A DNA stretch of 13,657 nucleotides, taken from Alphaproteobacteria bacterium. Lineage in GTDB: Bacteria; Pseudomonadota; Alphaproteobacteria; Rhodobacterales; Rhodobacteraceae. The notes beneath the pieces were generated by a model. The model made no database searches. It saw only the letters and a program-made list of their open reading frames with translations, and was not told where the DNA came from. The position numbers and the translations under genes were made by a program. The first letter of the stretch is position 1. Every line of letters begins with the position of its first letter. The DNA lies in assembly GCA_003694465.1 (NCBI GenBank), contig RFKM01000025.1:1-13657 (forward strand), given 5' to 3'. Positions 1 to 6,778 of the stretch are shown here, in pieces.

Positions 1-874
1 CGCACACGCCGTTGGCCGGCTCGCCGCCGGTCACCCCGATCGGGCCGAGGTTGAGGGGATGGTCCCACGGCAGGGCAGACTTTCCGGCCTGGGTCTCGGC
101 AACGGGGATGTTGTGACGTTCGGCGAAGGCGCGAAGCGTCTCGGTTGCATCGGAGTAATGCACGCCGCCGCCGGCAATGATCACCGGCTGTCTGGCGGCT
201 CTGATCGCTTCGGCCGCGCGGGCCAGTTCCCCCGTATCCGGGCGGATGCGGCGCCGGTGCCAGACCCGGGGCTCGAAGAAGCTCTCGGGGTAGTCGTAAG
301 CCTCGGCCTGCACATCCTGCGGGAAGGCCAGAACCGCCGGGCCGCAATCGGCCGGATCGGTCATGGTGCGAAAGGCGCGGGGCAGGGCGGTCAGCAGGTG
401 CTCGGGCCGGCCGATCCGGTCGAAATACCGGCTGACGGGGCGGAAACAGTCGTTGGCCGAAACGGTCCCGTCGCCGAAATCCTCGATCTGCTGCAAGACC
501 GGGTCGGGCCCGCGCGAGGCAAAGGCATCGCCCGGAAGCAGCAGGACGGGCAGGCGGTTCACATGGGCAAGGGCGGCGGCGGTGACCATGTTGGTCGCCC
601 CCGGGCCGATCGACGAGGTCACCGCCATCGCGCGCTTGCGCCGCAGCTGCTTGGCATAGGCGATGGCGGCATGGGCCATGGTCTGCTCGTTGTGCCCCCG
701 GTATGTGGGCAGGCGCTCGCGCACCGGGTAGAGGGCCTCGCCGAGACCGGCCACGTTGCCATGGCCGAAGATCGCCCAGACCCCGGCGATGAAGGGCTCG
801 CCGTCTTCGTTCATCTGCGCGAGCAGATAGCGCACGAGGGCCTGCGCCGCGGTGAGCCGGATTGTCCTTGTCAT
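1..874 (-). CDS. iolD: 3D-(3,5/4)-trihydroxycyclohexane-1,2-dione hydrolase IolD, N-terminal part (cut by window edge)
   Basis: This ThDP-dependent enzyme hydrolyses the C-C bond of trihydroxycyclohexane-1,2-dione, opening the inositol ring to 5-deoxy-glucuronate in the cytoplasm. The window shows 291 codons, about half of the usual ~610-620 residue protein: the pyrimidine-binding domain and part of the central domain. The IolD-like stretch GHGNVAGLGEAL is at residues 38-48, followed by RGHNEQTMAHA at 59-69, where E63 fits the glutamate that activates the thiazolium ring in this superfamily. The start is chosen because GGAGG lies 5 nt before this ATG; two other ATGs just upstream overlap or precede that site. 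It follows the ABC ATPase gene after an 80-nt spacer containing a stem-loop and is the last operon gene visible. The family call is firm. An acetolactate-synthase-like paralogue is unlikely given iolG in the same operon. Confidence 0.93.
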   Translation of the reverse strand, partial: MTRTIRLTAAQALVRYLLAQMNEDGEPFIAGVWAIFGHGNVAGLGEALYPVRERLPTYRGHNEQTMAHAAIAYAKQLRRKRAMAVTSSIGPGATNMVTAAALAHVNRLPVLLLPGDAFASRGPDPVLQQIEDFGDGTVSANDCFRPVSRYFDRIGRPEHLLTALPRAFRTMTDPADCGPAVLAFPQDVQAEAYDYPESFFEPRVWHRRRIRPDTGELARAAEAIRAARQPVIIAGGGVHYSDATETLRAFAERHNIPVAETQAGKSALPWDHPLNLGPIGVTGGEPANGVC

Positions 875-928
875 GTCATCCTCCATTGTCCCGGCGCCTT
901 CCCGAGACGAATTCCTGTTCCACCCGCC

Positions 929-946
929 GCCCGACCGCCGTCGGGC
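929..946 (-). other. Stem-loop in the ATPase-iolD spacer
   Basis: A perfect 7-bp stem (929-935 with 940-946, GCCCGAC/GTCGGGC) with a 4-nt loop lies in the 80-nt spacer between the ATPase stop codon and iolD. No T-run follows on the minus strand, so it does not look like an intrinsic terminator. A processing or 3'-end-stabilising role in the polycistronic mRNA is inferred. Confidence 0.4.
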
Positions 947-954
947 AGGCGCCT

Positions 955-1740
955 TCAGACGGTGCCGCCGAGCGAGCCCTCGAGTTCGGCCAGTTCCTGC
1001 CCGCCGGCCATCATGTCCTGCAGTTCTTCCGACGTGATCTCGCCGCGCCGTGCCGTGCCCAGCGTCTTGCCGCGGTTGAGCACGGTGAACCGGTCGCCCA
1101 CCGCAAGCGCGTGGCGCACGTTGTGGGTGATGAAGACCACGGCGACGCCCTGCTTGCGCACCTTGTCGATGGTCGCCAGCACGTTCGAGGTCTGGCGCAC
1201 CCCGAGCGCCGAGGTCGGCTCGTCGAGGATCAGCACCTTCGCCCCGAAATAGACCGCCCGGGCAATGGCGACGGTCTGCCGCTCGCCGCCCGAAAGCGTG
1301 CCCACCGCCTGATCGGGGCTGCGCAGGGAAATGCCCATTTTCGCCATTTCCTCCATCGTCACCCGGTTGGCGTGCTCATGGTCGAAAAAGCGAAAGGGCC
1401 CCACCTTGCGCGTGGGCTCGTTGCCCATGAAGAAGTTGCGCGCCACCGACATCAGCGGGATCATGGCCAGATCCTGATAGACGGTGGCAATTCCGGCGTC
1501 GATGGCATCGCGCGGATTTGCAAAGCGCATCGGCCTGCCTTCGTAGAAGATCTCGCCCGCCGTCGGCGCATGAACGCCCGACAGCGCCTTGATGAAGGTC
1601 GACTTGCCGGCGCCGTTGTCGCCGAGCAGGCAGTGGCACTCGCCCGGATGGATGTCGAGCGAGACGCCGGCGAGGGCGATCACCGAGCCGAAGTGCTTCT
1701 CGATGTTCTTCATTTCCACGATGGGTTTCGTGTCCGCCAT
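955..1740 (-). CDS. Sugar (probably inositol) ABC transporter ATP-binding protein, single-domain FrcA type
   Basis: This is the cytoplasmic ATPase that powers import of the operon's sugar or cyclitol substrate. The 261-residue protein has one complete ABC domain: Walker [10 protein letters not shown] at 40-48, Q-loop glutamine at 89, signature LSGGE at 149-153, Walker B LILDE ending at D173-E174, and switch histidine H206. Most ribose/galactose-type ATPases (RbsA, MglA) are ~500 residues with two fused domains; this half-size form matches the FrcA fructose-transporter type, so it probably works as a homodimer. The start ATG is 1 nt after the permease stop, with GGGAG upstream inside the permease's last codons, implying translational coupling. 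The inositol substrate is inferred from iolG and iolD on either side; xylose, ribose or fructose transport cannot be excluded from this protein alone. Confidence 0.93.
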   Translation of the reverse strand: MADTKPIVEMKNIEKHFGSVIALAGVSLDIHPGECHCLLGDNGAGKSTFIKALSGVHAPTAGEIFYEGRPMRFANPRDAIDAGIATVYQDLAMIPLMSVARNFFMGNEPTRKVGPFRFFDHEHANRVTMEEMAKMGISLRSPDQAVGTLSGGERQTVAIARAVYFGAKVLILDEPTSALGVRQTSNVLATIDKVRKQGVAVVFITHNVRHALAVGDRFTVLNRGKTLGTARRGEITSEELQDMMAGGQELAELEGSLGGTV

Positions 1741-1741
1741 C

Positions 1742-2863
1742 TTACCGCTCCCCCGTGATCATGCGCCGGACGTAGGTGTTGAGGACGACCGCGAAGAGCA
1801 GGATCACCCCGAGGAACACCCGGAACAGCGAGCTTTCCACACCGGCGAAGAACAGCCCCTGCTGCACGACGCCGAAAATCAGCGCCCCCAGCGCCGCCCC
1901 GATCACCGACCCATAGCCGCCGGTGAGCAGCGCGCCGCCGATGACCACGGCGATGATCGCCTCGAATTCCTTCAGCAGGCCCCGGTCGGCGCCGGCGGAG
2001 CCGAATTCCATCACCTGGCAGGTGGCGAAGACCGTGGCGACGAAGGCGGTGAACATGAACATCAGGATTTTCACCCGGTTCACCGGAACGCCCGTGTATC
2101 GGGCGGCCTGGGCATCGCCGCCCGAGGCAAAGATCCAGTTGCCGAAGCGGGTCTTGGTCAGAACCACATGGCCGAAGACGACGAGCGCCAGCGCCCAGAC
2201 GATCAGCATCGGAATGCCGTCCACCACCGGCTGGCCGGCGCGGTTGCCGCGCGAAAAGGTTTCGATGAGCCCGATGTCGCCCAGCCACTGGAAGAACCCG
2301 GCGAAGATCTTGCCGCCGAAGAGCGGCGCCAGCCAGTCGCCTTCCGCGGCCTCGCGCAGCCCGCCGATGATCGTCTTGCGTTCGATCGTCTGCGGCAGGA
2401 AGATGGTGAAGCCGCGCAGGATGAAGAGCGCGGCCAGCGTGACGATGAAGCTCGGCAGCCCGGTGCGCACCACGATGAAGCCGTTCAGCGCGCCGATGCC
2501 GAGGGCCAGCGCGAAGGTTACCACGATCGCCAGCCACATCGGCCAGCCAAGGGTGACGCTGAAGATGGCGATCATCATCCCCGCAAAGCCGATCATCGAG
2601 CCGACGGAAAGGTCGAATTCGCCGGCGATCATCAACAGGCAGGCCCCGACCGCGATGATCATGAACTGCGCCGAGACCTGGCTCCAGTTCATCACCCCCT
2701 GCGGGCTGAACATGCCGCTGTCGTGCGCGAAGACGAGAAACAGCGAAAAGACGAGGATCGTGCCCACGATGCCGCCGAGCTCGGGGCGGATCAGGGCTTC
2801 GCGCAGGCGCGAGCGTTGCTTGATCCGCTCGTCGCCGGCGCCGAGTGGCGTTGCGTCAGACAT
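1742..2863 (-). CDS. Sugar (probably inositol) ABC transporter permease, FrcC/RbsC family
   Basis: This is the inner-membrane channel subunit of the importer. The 373-residue protein has an N-terminal cytoplasmic tail of ~30 residues followed by many hydrophobic segments. The first is about residues 32-47, and the region around 64-100 carries [10 protein letters not shown] (81-90), typical of the BPD_transp_2 permease family of CUT2-type carbohydrate importers. Length and family suit a homodimeric permease. A purine-rich site (GAAGGAAGG) lies shortly before the ATG. A 66-nt spacer with a strong hairpin separates it from the binding-protein gene, and the ATPase gene begins 1 nt after its stop. 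Substrate specificity is inferred only from the inositol catabolic neighbours. Confidence 0.93.
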   Translation of the reverse strand: MSDATPLGAGDERIKQRSRLREALIRPELGGIVGTILVFSLFLVFAHDSGMFSPQGVMNWSQVSAQFMIIAVGACLLMIAGEFDLSVGSMIGFAGMMIAIFSVTLGWPMWLAIVVTFALALGIGALNGFIVVRTGLPSFIVTLAALFILRGFTIFLPQTIERKTIIGGLREAAEGDWLAPLFGGKIFAGFFQWLGDIGLIETFSRGNRAGQPVVDGIPMLIVWALALVVFGHVVLTKTRFGNWIFASGGDAQAARYTGVPVNRVKILMFMFTAFVATVFATCQVMEFGSAGADRGLLKEFEAIIAVVIGGALLTGGYGSVIGAALGALIFGVVQQGLFFAGVESSLFRVFLGVILLFAVVLNTYVRRMITGER

Positions 2864-2893
2864 GGCTTTGCCTTCCTTCGGGATGGGGGCGGA

Positions 2894-2920
2894 AAAGGGC
2901 GGCGGTCTCCGCCGCCCTTT
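2894..2920 (-). terminator. Strong stem-loop between binding-protein and permease genes (leaky terminator or RNA stabiliser)
   Basis: A perfect 12-bp stem (2894-2905 with 2909-2920) closes on a 3-nt loop just past the binding-protein stop codon. On the minus strand the 3' arm ends in four T residues. The hairpin is as strong as an intrinsic terminator but the T-run is short and the permease gene follows in the same direction. Partial termination or protection of the upstream mRNA, giving excess binding protein over membrane subunits, is the likely role. This is a known arrangement in ABC importer operons such as malE-malF. Confidence 0.6.
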
Positions 2921-2929
2921 GGGGTGTCG

Positions 2930-3880
2930 TCAGCGATATTCGCCGGCGTATTTTTCGACCATGGCCAGACCGTCCTTGGTCACGAAGCCCGGGCCGGAGT
3001 TGATGTTGTTGCCCGGCAGCACGCCGAAACGGTCGTAGTTGGCCAGCACGATCACCGGCAGATAGGCCTGCAGGAAGGGCTGCTGGTCGATGCCCCACTG
3101 GATGATGCCCGCCTTGATCGCCTTCACGATTTCCTCGCCGAGGTCGAAGGTGCCGAAGTAGATGTCGCCGGCCATGCCGTTTTCTTCCAGCGCCTGGATC
3201 GTCGGATCGGCCGAGGTCGGCCCGAGGGTGAGAATCGCGTCGGTGTCCGGGTGCGCGTTCAGATAGGCCAGCACGCGGTTCTTGATTTCCGCCGGGTCCT
3301 GGCCGGAGTCGATCATCTGGTCGCCGAGCGGCACGCCGAGCCCGTCGGCGAAGCCCTGGCAGCGCTGCGTCGAGGACGGCGAGGAGATGTAGTGGTTGAC
3401 GCAAAGGAAGCTCGTCACGCCGTCGCCCTTGGCGCGCAGGCCGGCGGCATAGCCGGCGTCATATTCGGGCTGACCGACATACATCAGCGCGCCCACTTCG
3501 CGCGCCTGCTCCGGGGTGCCGGAGTTGATGATGATCACGTCGATCCCGGAATCGACCGCCGCCTTGATCGCCGGCGAAAGCACGTCCGGGTCGGCCAGGG
3601 TGGTGATGATGCCATCGGGGTTCGAGGCCGCCACCTGCTCGATGATCCGCGCCATGTCGGCAAGGTCGCCGGTGGGCGGGTTGCGGTATTCGCACTCCAC
3701 CTCCATCTGCTTGCAGGCCAGCGCGAGGCCGTTCTTGATGGTGTTCCACCAGCTGTCGCTGTCGGGGGCGTGGCTGACCAGCACATAGCGCTCGCCCTCT
3801 GCCGAGGCCGGGCTTGCCGCCATGAACGGCAGCGCGGCCATCGCCGTTGCCAGAACGATCTTCTTGAATGTGGATTTCAT
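2930..3880 (-). CDS. Periplasmic sugar/inositol-binding protein of the ABC importer (Peripl_BP_4 type)
   Basis: This secreted receptor captures the substrate in the periplasm and delivers it to the permease. The 316-residue protein begins with a signal peptide: K2, K6, K7, a hydrophobic core around 8-21, and a probable cleavage after ASPASA at residue 27. The mature part resembles ribose/galactose-type binding proteins: an opening strand YVLVSHAPDSDSWW, a PDGIITTLADPD segment near residue 90-100, and TDAILTLGP in the second lobe. The start is set by GGAGG 5 nt upstream of the ATG at 3880; an in-frame ATG 21 nt further out lacks such a site and would add seven charged residues before the signal peptide. 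It lies between iolG and the permease gene. Caulobacter IbpA-like inositol binding is plausible; rhizopine (MocB-like) or another cyclitol is an alternative. Confidence 0.92.
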   Translation of the reverse strand: MKSTFKKIVLATAMAALPFMAASPASAEGERYVLVSHAPDSDSWWNTIKNGLALACKQMEVECEYRNPPTGDLADMARIIEQVAASNPDGIITTLADPDVLSPAIKAAVDSGIDVIIINSGTPEQAREVGALMYVGQPEYDAGYAAGLRAKGDGVTSFLCVNHYISSPSSTQRCQGFADGLGVPLGDQMIDSGQDPAEIKNRVLAYLNAHPDTDAILTLGPTSADPTIQALEENGMAGDIYFGTFDLGEEIVKAIKAGIIQWGIDQQPFLQAYLPVIVLANYDRFGVLPGNNINSGPGFVTKDGLAMVEKYAGEYR

Positions 3881-3885
3881 CGTTT

Positions 3886-3890
3886 CCTCC
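3886..3890 (-). promoter_or_regulatory. Ribosome binding site of the binding-protein gene
   Basis: The sequence GGAGG on the minus strand ends 5 nt before the ATG at 3880. It decides between that start and the in-frame ATG 21 nt upstream, which would leave the site inside the coding region. Confidence 0.75.
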
Positions 3891-3910
3891 CTGGAATCCA
3901 AGTCCGTTTC

Positions 3911-3976
3911 GCGGCCCCTCGGGCCGCCTCATCCGGCTTGCGCCGAATTCCTCCTCGCCGGGCATGTGGCCGGCGA
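3911..3976 (-). other. Two stem-loops in the iolG-binding-protein spacer
   Basis: The 106-nt spacer after iolG contains two perfect 7-bp stems: 3955-3961 with 3970-3976 (8-nt loop), which comes first in the transcript, and 3911-3917 with 3921-3927 (3-nt loop, GCGGCCC/GGGCCGC). Neither is followed by a T-run on the minus strand. They may be mRNA processing or stability elements marking the 5' boundary of the transporter part of the operon; this role is inferred. Confidence 0.4.
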
Positions 3977-3986
3977 AATCCGTCCC

Positions 3987-4988
3987 TCACATCACCTCCG
4001 CCAGATTCTGCGCCCGTCCCCCCGCCTCGGCCGAGCGCGTCGCTGCCTCGGCCATCGCCAGGGCGGCGATTCCCTCATCGAGGCCGACGGGCATCGGCCC
4101 CTCGCTGCGGACCGCCTCGACAAAGGCCGCCCATTCGGCCGCGTAGGCCTCGCGGTAGCGCTCGAGAAAGAAGTGGGTCGGTTTCGCGCCGGTGACGCCG
4201 GCGGCCGTGGCGCGCACGAGCGTGTTTTCCAGCACGTTTCCGACCTGAAGCATGCCCTCGGAGCCGAGCAGCTCCACGCGCTGGTCATAGCCATAGGCCG
4301 CCCGGCGGGAATTGCGGATCACCGCGAGCCGGCCGTCACCATAGCGCAGGGTGACGACGGCGGTATCGACATCGCCCGCCGCCCCGATCTCGGCATCGAC
4401 GAGGGCGCTGCCGGTGGCGATGATCGTTTCCGGCAGATCGCCCATGATGAAATTGGCCATGTCGAAATCGTGAATCGTCATGTCCCGGAACAGCCCGCCC
4501 GACACGGTGACATAGCCGATGGGGGGCGGCGCCGGATCGAAAGAGGTGATCGACAGAAGCTCGGGTTTGCCGATTTCGCCGGCATCGGCCGCCGCCTTCA
4601 GCGCCTGGAAATGGCGGTCGAAACGCCGGTTCAACCCGATCATCACCGGCTTGCCGGTCTTCACGACCGCCGCCCGGCAGGCCCGCGCCCGCTGCAGGTT
4701 CAGGTCGACCGGCTTTTCGCACAAAACGGCCTTGCCGGCGGCGGTTGCCGCCTCGATCAGGTCGGCATGGGTGTCGGTCGATGTCGCGATGAGAACGGCA
4801 TCGATCTCCGGGTCGGCGATGATCGCCTCGGTGGTGCGCGCCTGCGCGCCGTATTCGGCGGCGAGCTTTTCGGCGTTTCGGGGCAGCGCGTCGGACACGG
4901 CGACAAGCGCGCTTTCGGGATGCGCGGCGATCGAACCCGCATGAACGGTGCCGATGCGACCCGCGCCGAGAAGTCCGACCTTGAGCAC
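3987..4988 (-). CDS. iolG: Inositol 2-dehydrogenase IolG (Gfo/Idh/MocA family)
   Basis: This enzyme oxidises myo-inositol to 2-keto-myo-inositol with NAD+, the first catabolic step, in the cytoplasm. The 333-residue protein has an N-terminal Rossmann fold with GLLGAGRIG at 5-13 and the family's EKP motif at 91-93. Residues K92, D169 and H173, in the GGLFRDMTIHDFD region, align with the Lys-Asp-His catalytic set described for Bacillus subtilis IolG. The length matches the family (~330-340). The start is a GTG at 4988, chosen because GGGAGGGG lies just upstream and the Rossmann strand begins at residue 3; longer in-frame extensions cross the LacI-type operator. It is the first gene of the operon. 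Scyllo-inositol or another cyclitol dehydrogenase is an alternative, but iolD in the operon favours IolG. Confidence 0.9.
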   Translation of the reverse strand: MLKVGLLGAGRIGTVHAGSIAAHPESALVAVSDALPRNAEKLAAEYGAQARTTEAIIADPEIDAVLIATSTDTHADLIEAATAAGKAVLCEKPVDLNLQRARACRAAVVKTGKPVMIGLNRRFDRHFQALKAAADAGEIGKPELLSITSFDPAPPPIGYVTVSGGLFRDMTIHDFDMANFIMGDLPETIIATGSALVDAEIGAAGDVDTAVVTLRYGDGRLAVIRNSRRAAYGYDQRVELLGSEGMLQVGNVLENTLVRATAAGVTGAKPTHFFLERYREAYAAEWAAFVEAVRSEGPMPVGLDEGIAALAMAEAATRSAEAGGRAQNLAEVM

Positions 4989-4992
4989 CTTT

Positions 4993-5000
4993 CCCCTCCC
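4993..5000 (-). promoter_or_regulatory. Ribosome binding site fixing the GTG start of iolG
   Basis: GGGAGGGG on the minus strand, with its GGAGG core 6 nt from the GTG at 4988, supports that non-ATG start. No ATG with a comparable site is present in the same frame nearby. Confidence 0.7.
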
Positions 5001-5033
5001 GAATCTGTGTGACGGGAGAGAGGATGAAGATTT

Positions 5034-5049
5034 TTGCAACCGCTTGCAA
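5034..5049. promoter_or_regulatory. LacI-family operator upstream of iolG
   Basis: The 16-bp TTGCAACCGCTTGCAA is a near-perfect palindrome: two TTGCAA half-sites flank a central CG with mismatches only at the two positions beside it. This TTGCAA-N-CG-N-TTGCAA form is typical of LacI/GalR-family operators. It sits 45 bp upstream of the iolG start codon, where it would overlap or abut the operon promoter. No regulator gene lies in the window. LacI-type inositol repressors are known in alphaproteobacteria (for example Caulobacter IolR), so an inositol-responsive repressor is a reasonable guess. No clear -35/-10 pair was recognised beside it. Confidence 0.65.
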
Positions 5050-5382
5050 GAATTTTCGGACGCCGCCGAATCCGAAAGCACTGCCCGGCCCGGAAGCCAG
5101 CGGGGCCGGGGCGCTCGATCCCCTCTGGCCATCGCCGATCCCGGCCGGATGCGCAACGTGCACACCAGCCTTGAGACCATCCGGCCGGGGGCTATGCCGT
5201 GGTTGCGCGTGCCGCGCTCATCTTGCCGCGCTGCACACCTGCCTCACGCGCGCGGCGCCATGCCAAGGGTTTCGCGCGTCGCTTCCTGCACCACGACACG
5301 GCGCACGGCCGCCGTTTCCGCACTGCAAGGGGCACGCGCCAGTGCAAAAAAGGTCAGATCCGTTGCAGGGGATTGTTCGACG
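5050..5382. other. Gene-free intergenic region between the inositol and lipid operons
   Basis: These 333 nt separate the upstream side of the iolG promoter from the 3' end of the SDR gene. Short open frames exist on both strands, but none has a credible start, ribosome site or recognisable protein. The only clear structure is the inverted repeat at 5140-5189. A T6 run on the minus strand at 5345-5350 follows the SDR stop codon but has no hairpin directly before it. Confidence 0.6.
5140..5189. repeat. 12-bp perfect inverted repeat between operons
   Basis: CCCGGCCGGATG (5140-5151) is repeated in inverse orientation at 5178-5189, with a 26-nt loop. It lies about 195 nt past the SDR stop codon and about 90 nt upstream of the LacI-type operator. 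There is no T-run on either side. It could form a hairpin that ends or protects the lipid-operon transcript, or be a dyad site for a protein; the sequence does not decide. Confidence 0.45.
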
Positions 5383-6174
5383 TCATGGCGCCGGGTCCTT
5401 GTCGGGCGGGTTCCCGGCACCGTCGCGAAAGCCCGGCGCGCGGCCGAACATGGCCTGGAAGAGCGCCAGCGGCAGGTGCCGGCCGATGGTGAATATCCAG
5501 GCGAAGGGCGCGGGAAAACTGGTGGCAAAGCGCCCCTTGCGAATGGCGGCGAGCACCCGCCCGGCGGCGGCGTCCGGCTCCATGATCTGCGGCATGGCAA
5601 AGGTGTTCTTCGCCGTCAGCCGGGTGCGGATGAAGCCGGGGTTGATGATCTGCGCGCGCACCCCGGTGCCGCCGAGATCGGCGCGCAGGTTTTCGGCCAG
5701 ATGCATGAGCGCGGCTTTCGACGCGCCATAGCCGATGGCCCCCGGCAGGCCGCGAAAGCCCGCAAGCGAGCCGATCAGAACCACCCGGCCTTCGCGCGCC
5801 GCAACCTGTTCGGGAAGCACATGCGAGAGCACCCTGAGCGCGCCGACGAAGTTGACTTCGGCCATGGTTTCGGCCTGTCCGGGAAGCCAGTTTCGGGCGC
5901 TCATCGGCGCATAGGCCCCGGCGGCGTAAATGATGCCGTATGGCGCGCCGACCTCGTCGCAGGCTGCCCGGACCGAGGCATCGCTTGTCACGTCCATGGG
6001 CAGCGGAGCGATGGCGGGCACCTCGCGGGCCAGCGCTTCGAGAGCCCGGGCGTTTCGGGCCGAGGCGATGACGCTGGCTCCGCCCGCGGCAAGCTCGAGC
6101 GCGATGGCGCGCCCGAGCCCCGCGGAGGCGCCGATGACCCACCAGCGCCGGCCGGTTATCGGGTCAGCGCGCAT
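5383..6174 (-). CDS. Short-chain dehydrogenase/reductase (SDR), classical type
   Basis: This is an NAD(P)-dependent oxidoreductase, probably acting on a lipid or membrane-associated substrate. With the ATG at 6174 it has 263 residues. The cofactor motif GASAGLG is at 15-21, the YAAG version of the NAG motif at 83-86, and the catalytic tetrad is N108, S136, Y149 and K153 (YGASK). A hydrophobic C-terminal stretch (about 225-245, FAWIFTIGRHLPLALFQAMF) may associate with the membrane. The start overlaps the end of the DUF3833 gene by 11 nt; a start 30 nt further upstream is possible but lies deeper in that gene and precedes the Rossmann fold by more than usual. It is the last gene of the predicted sigmaE-driven operon. 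The exact substrate is unknown. Confidence 0.88.
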   Translation of the reverse strand: MRADPITGRRWWVIGASAGLGRAIALELAAGGASVIASARNARALEALAREVPAIAPLPMDVTSDASVRAACDEVGAPYGIIYAAGAYAPMSARNWLPGQAETMAEVNFVGALRVLSHVLPEQVAAREGRVVLIGSLAGFRGLPGAIGYGASKAALMHLAENLRADLGGTGVRAQIINPGFIRTRLTAKNTFAMPQIMEPDAAAGRVLAAIRKGRFATSFPAPFAWIFTIGRHLPLALFQAMFGRAPGFRDGAGNPPDKDPAP

Positions 6175-6739
6175 CGGCGGGCGCCGGGCGCATGGTGGCA
6201 ACAAGCTCGGCGACCTTGATGCCGAACTTGCGCATTTCCGACTTGTTGAGGATCACCCCATCCTCGGTAAGGTAGAGCCAGTCGATGACATCGAGCACAT
6301 GGCCGCCGGCGCTTTCGGGCAGGCGCAGCCGATAGCGCAGTTGCACCGTGGCGCCCGATTGCCAGCCGCGCGCCTCGCCGACGATATCGGGAGCGGTGGC
6401 GCGGATCTGGCCGTCATTGCCAAGATGCAGGGTCCATTCGCGGTTTTGAACCGTCCCGTTCGAATAGCGGAAGGCCTCGGTCAGCCGGCCCGTCGCCCCG
6501 TCCCAGCTGCCGTTCATCTCGGCCACGAAGCGCTGCGACACGCGCCCGGTCGGCCCGAAAACAATGCCTTCCGAAACCAGCGGCCCGGACAGGCGCTCGC
6601 GGATGTCGAAGGCGGGCGTGGTCGTGGCGTAGGTCGCGGGGCGCTGGGCGGAGAAGCTGAAAAAGGCGTGCTGCGCGGCAAGGGCGGCAACGATCAGCAA
6701 AAGGAAAAGGCTCAGGGCGGTCATGGTTTTGGTCCTCAT
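6164..6739 (-). CDS. DUF3833 family protein, membrane-anchored
   Basis: DUF3833 proteins are small envelope proteins of unknown function that often occur with CFA-synthase and DUF1365 genes. The 191-residue product has basic residues R2 and K4, then a hydrophobic segment at about 8-22, and a soluble domain that should face the periplasm. Family-like features are the FDIRERLSG opening, the GSWDGATGRLTEAF segment, the RYRLRLP strand and the WLYLTEDGVILNKSEMRKFGIKV block near the C-terminus. Many relatives are lipoproteins with a lipobox cysteine; this one has no cysteine there, so it is probably held by an uncleaved anchor or exported with a signal peptide. The first ATG is used because it keeps the basic N-terminus; an ATG 15 nt later has the better GAGGA site. 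It follows the methyltransferase gene after 39 nt. Confidence 0.8.
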   Translation of the reverse strand: MRTKTMTALSLFLLLIVAALAAQHAFFSFSAQRPATYATTTPAFDIRERLSGPLVSEGIVFGPTGRVSQRFVAEMNGSWDGATGRLTEAFRYSNGTVQNREWTLHLGNDGQIRATAPDIVGEARGWQSGATVQLRYRLRLPESAGGHVLDVIDWLYLTEDGVILNKSEMRKFGIKVAELVATMRPAPADAR

Positions 6740-6778
6740 CGGGGCGTGTTTCCAGGTCTTCGGGGCAGGGGAGGGCTG

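Noticed and set aside
59..1252. 397-codon open frame on the plus strand
   Set aside because: It is antisense to iolD and the ABC ATPase, is rich in Gly/Arg/His, and shows no domain.
1589..4195. 868-codon open frame on the plus strand
   Set aside because: It lies antisense across the ATPase, permease, binding-protein and iolG genes and has low-complexity Asp/Glu/His/Arg-rich content. Such frames arise opposite high-GC genes; the minus-strand products match known families.
5244..5384. Open minus-strand frame after the SDR gene, ending near 5244
   Set aside because: There is no convincing start or ribosome site and no recognisable protein; the frame is continuous with an antisense-like or out-of-frame stretch of the SDR gene.
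5354..5386. 10-codon frame overlapping the SDR stop codon by ATGA
   Set aside because: It is too short to support as a gene, although AAGGA lies about 10 nt upstream.
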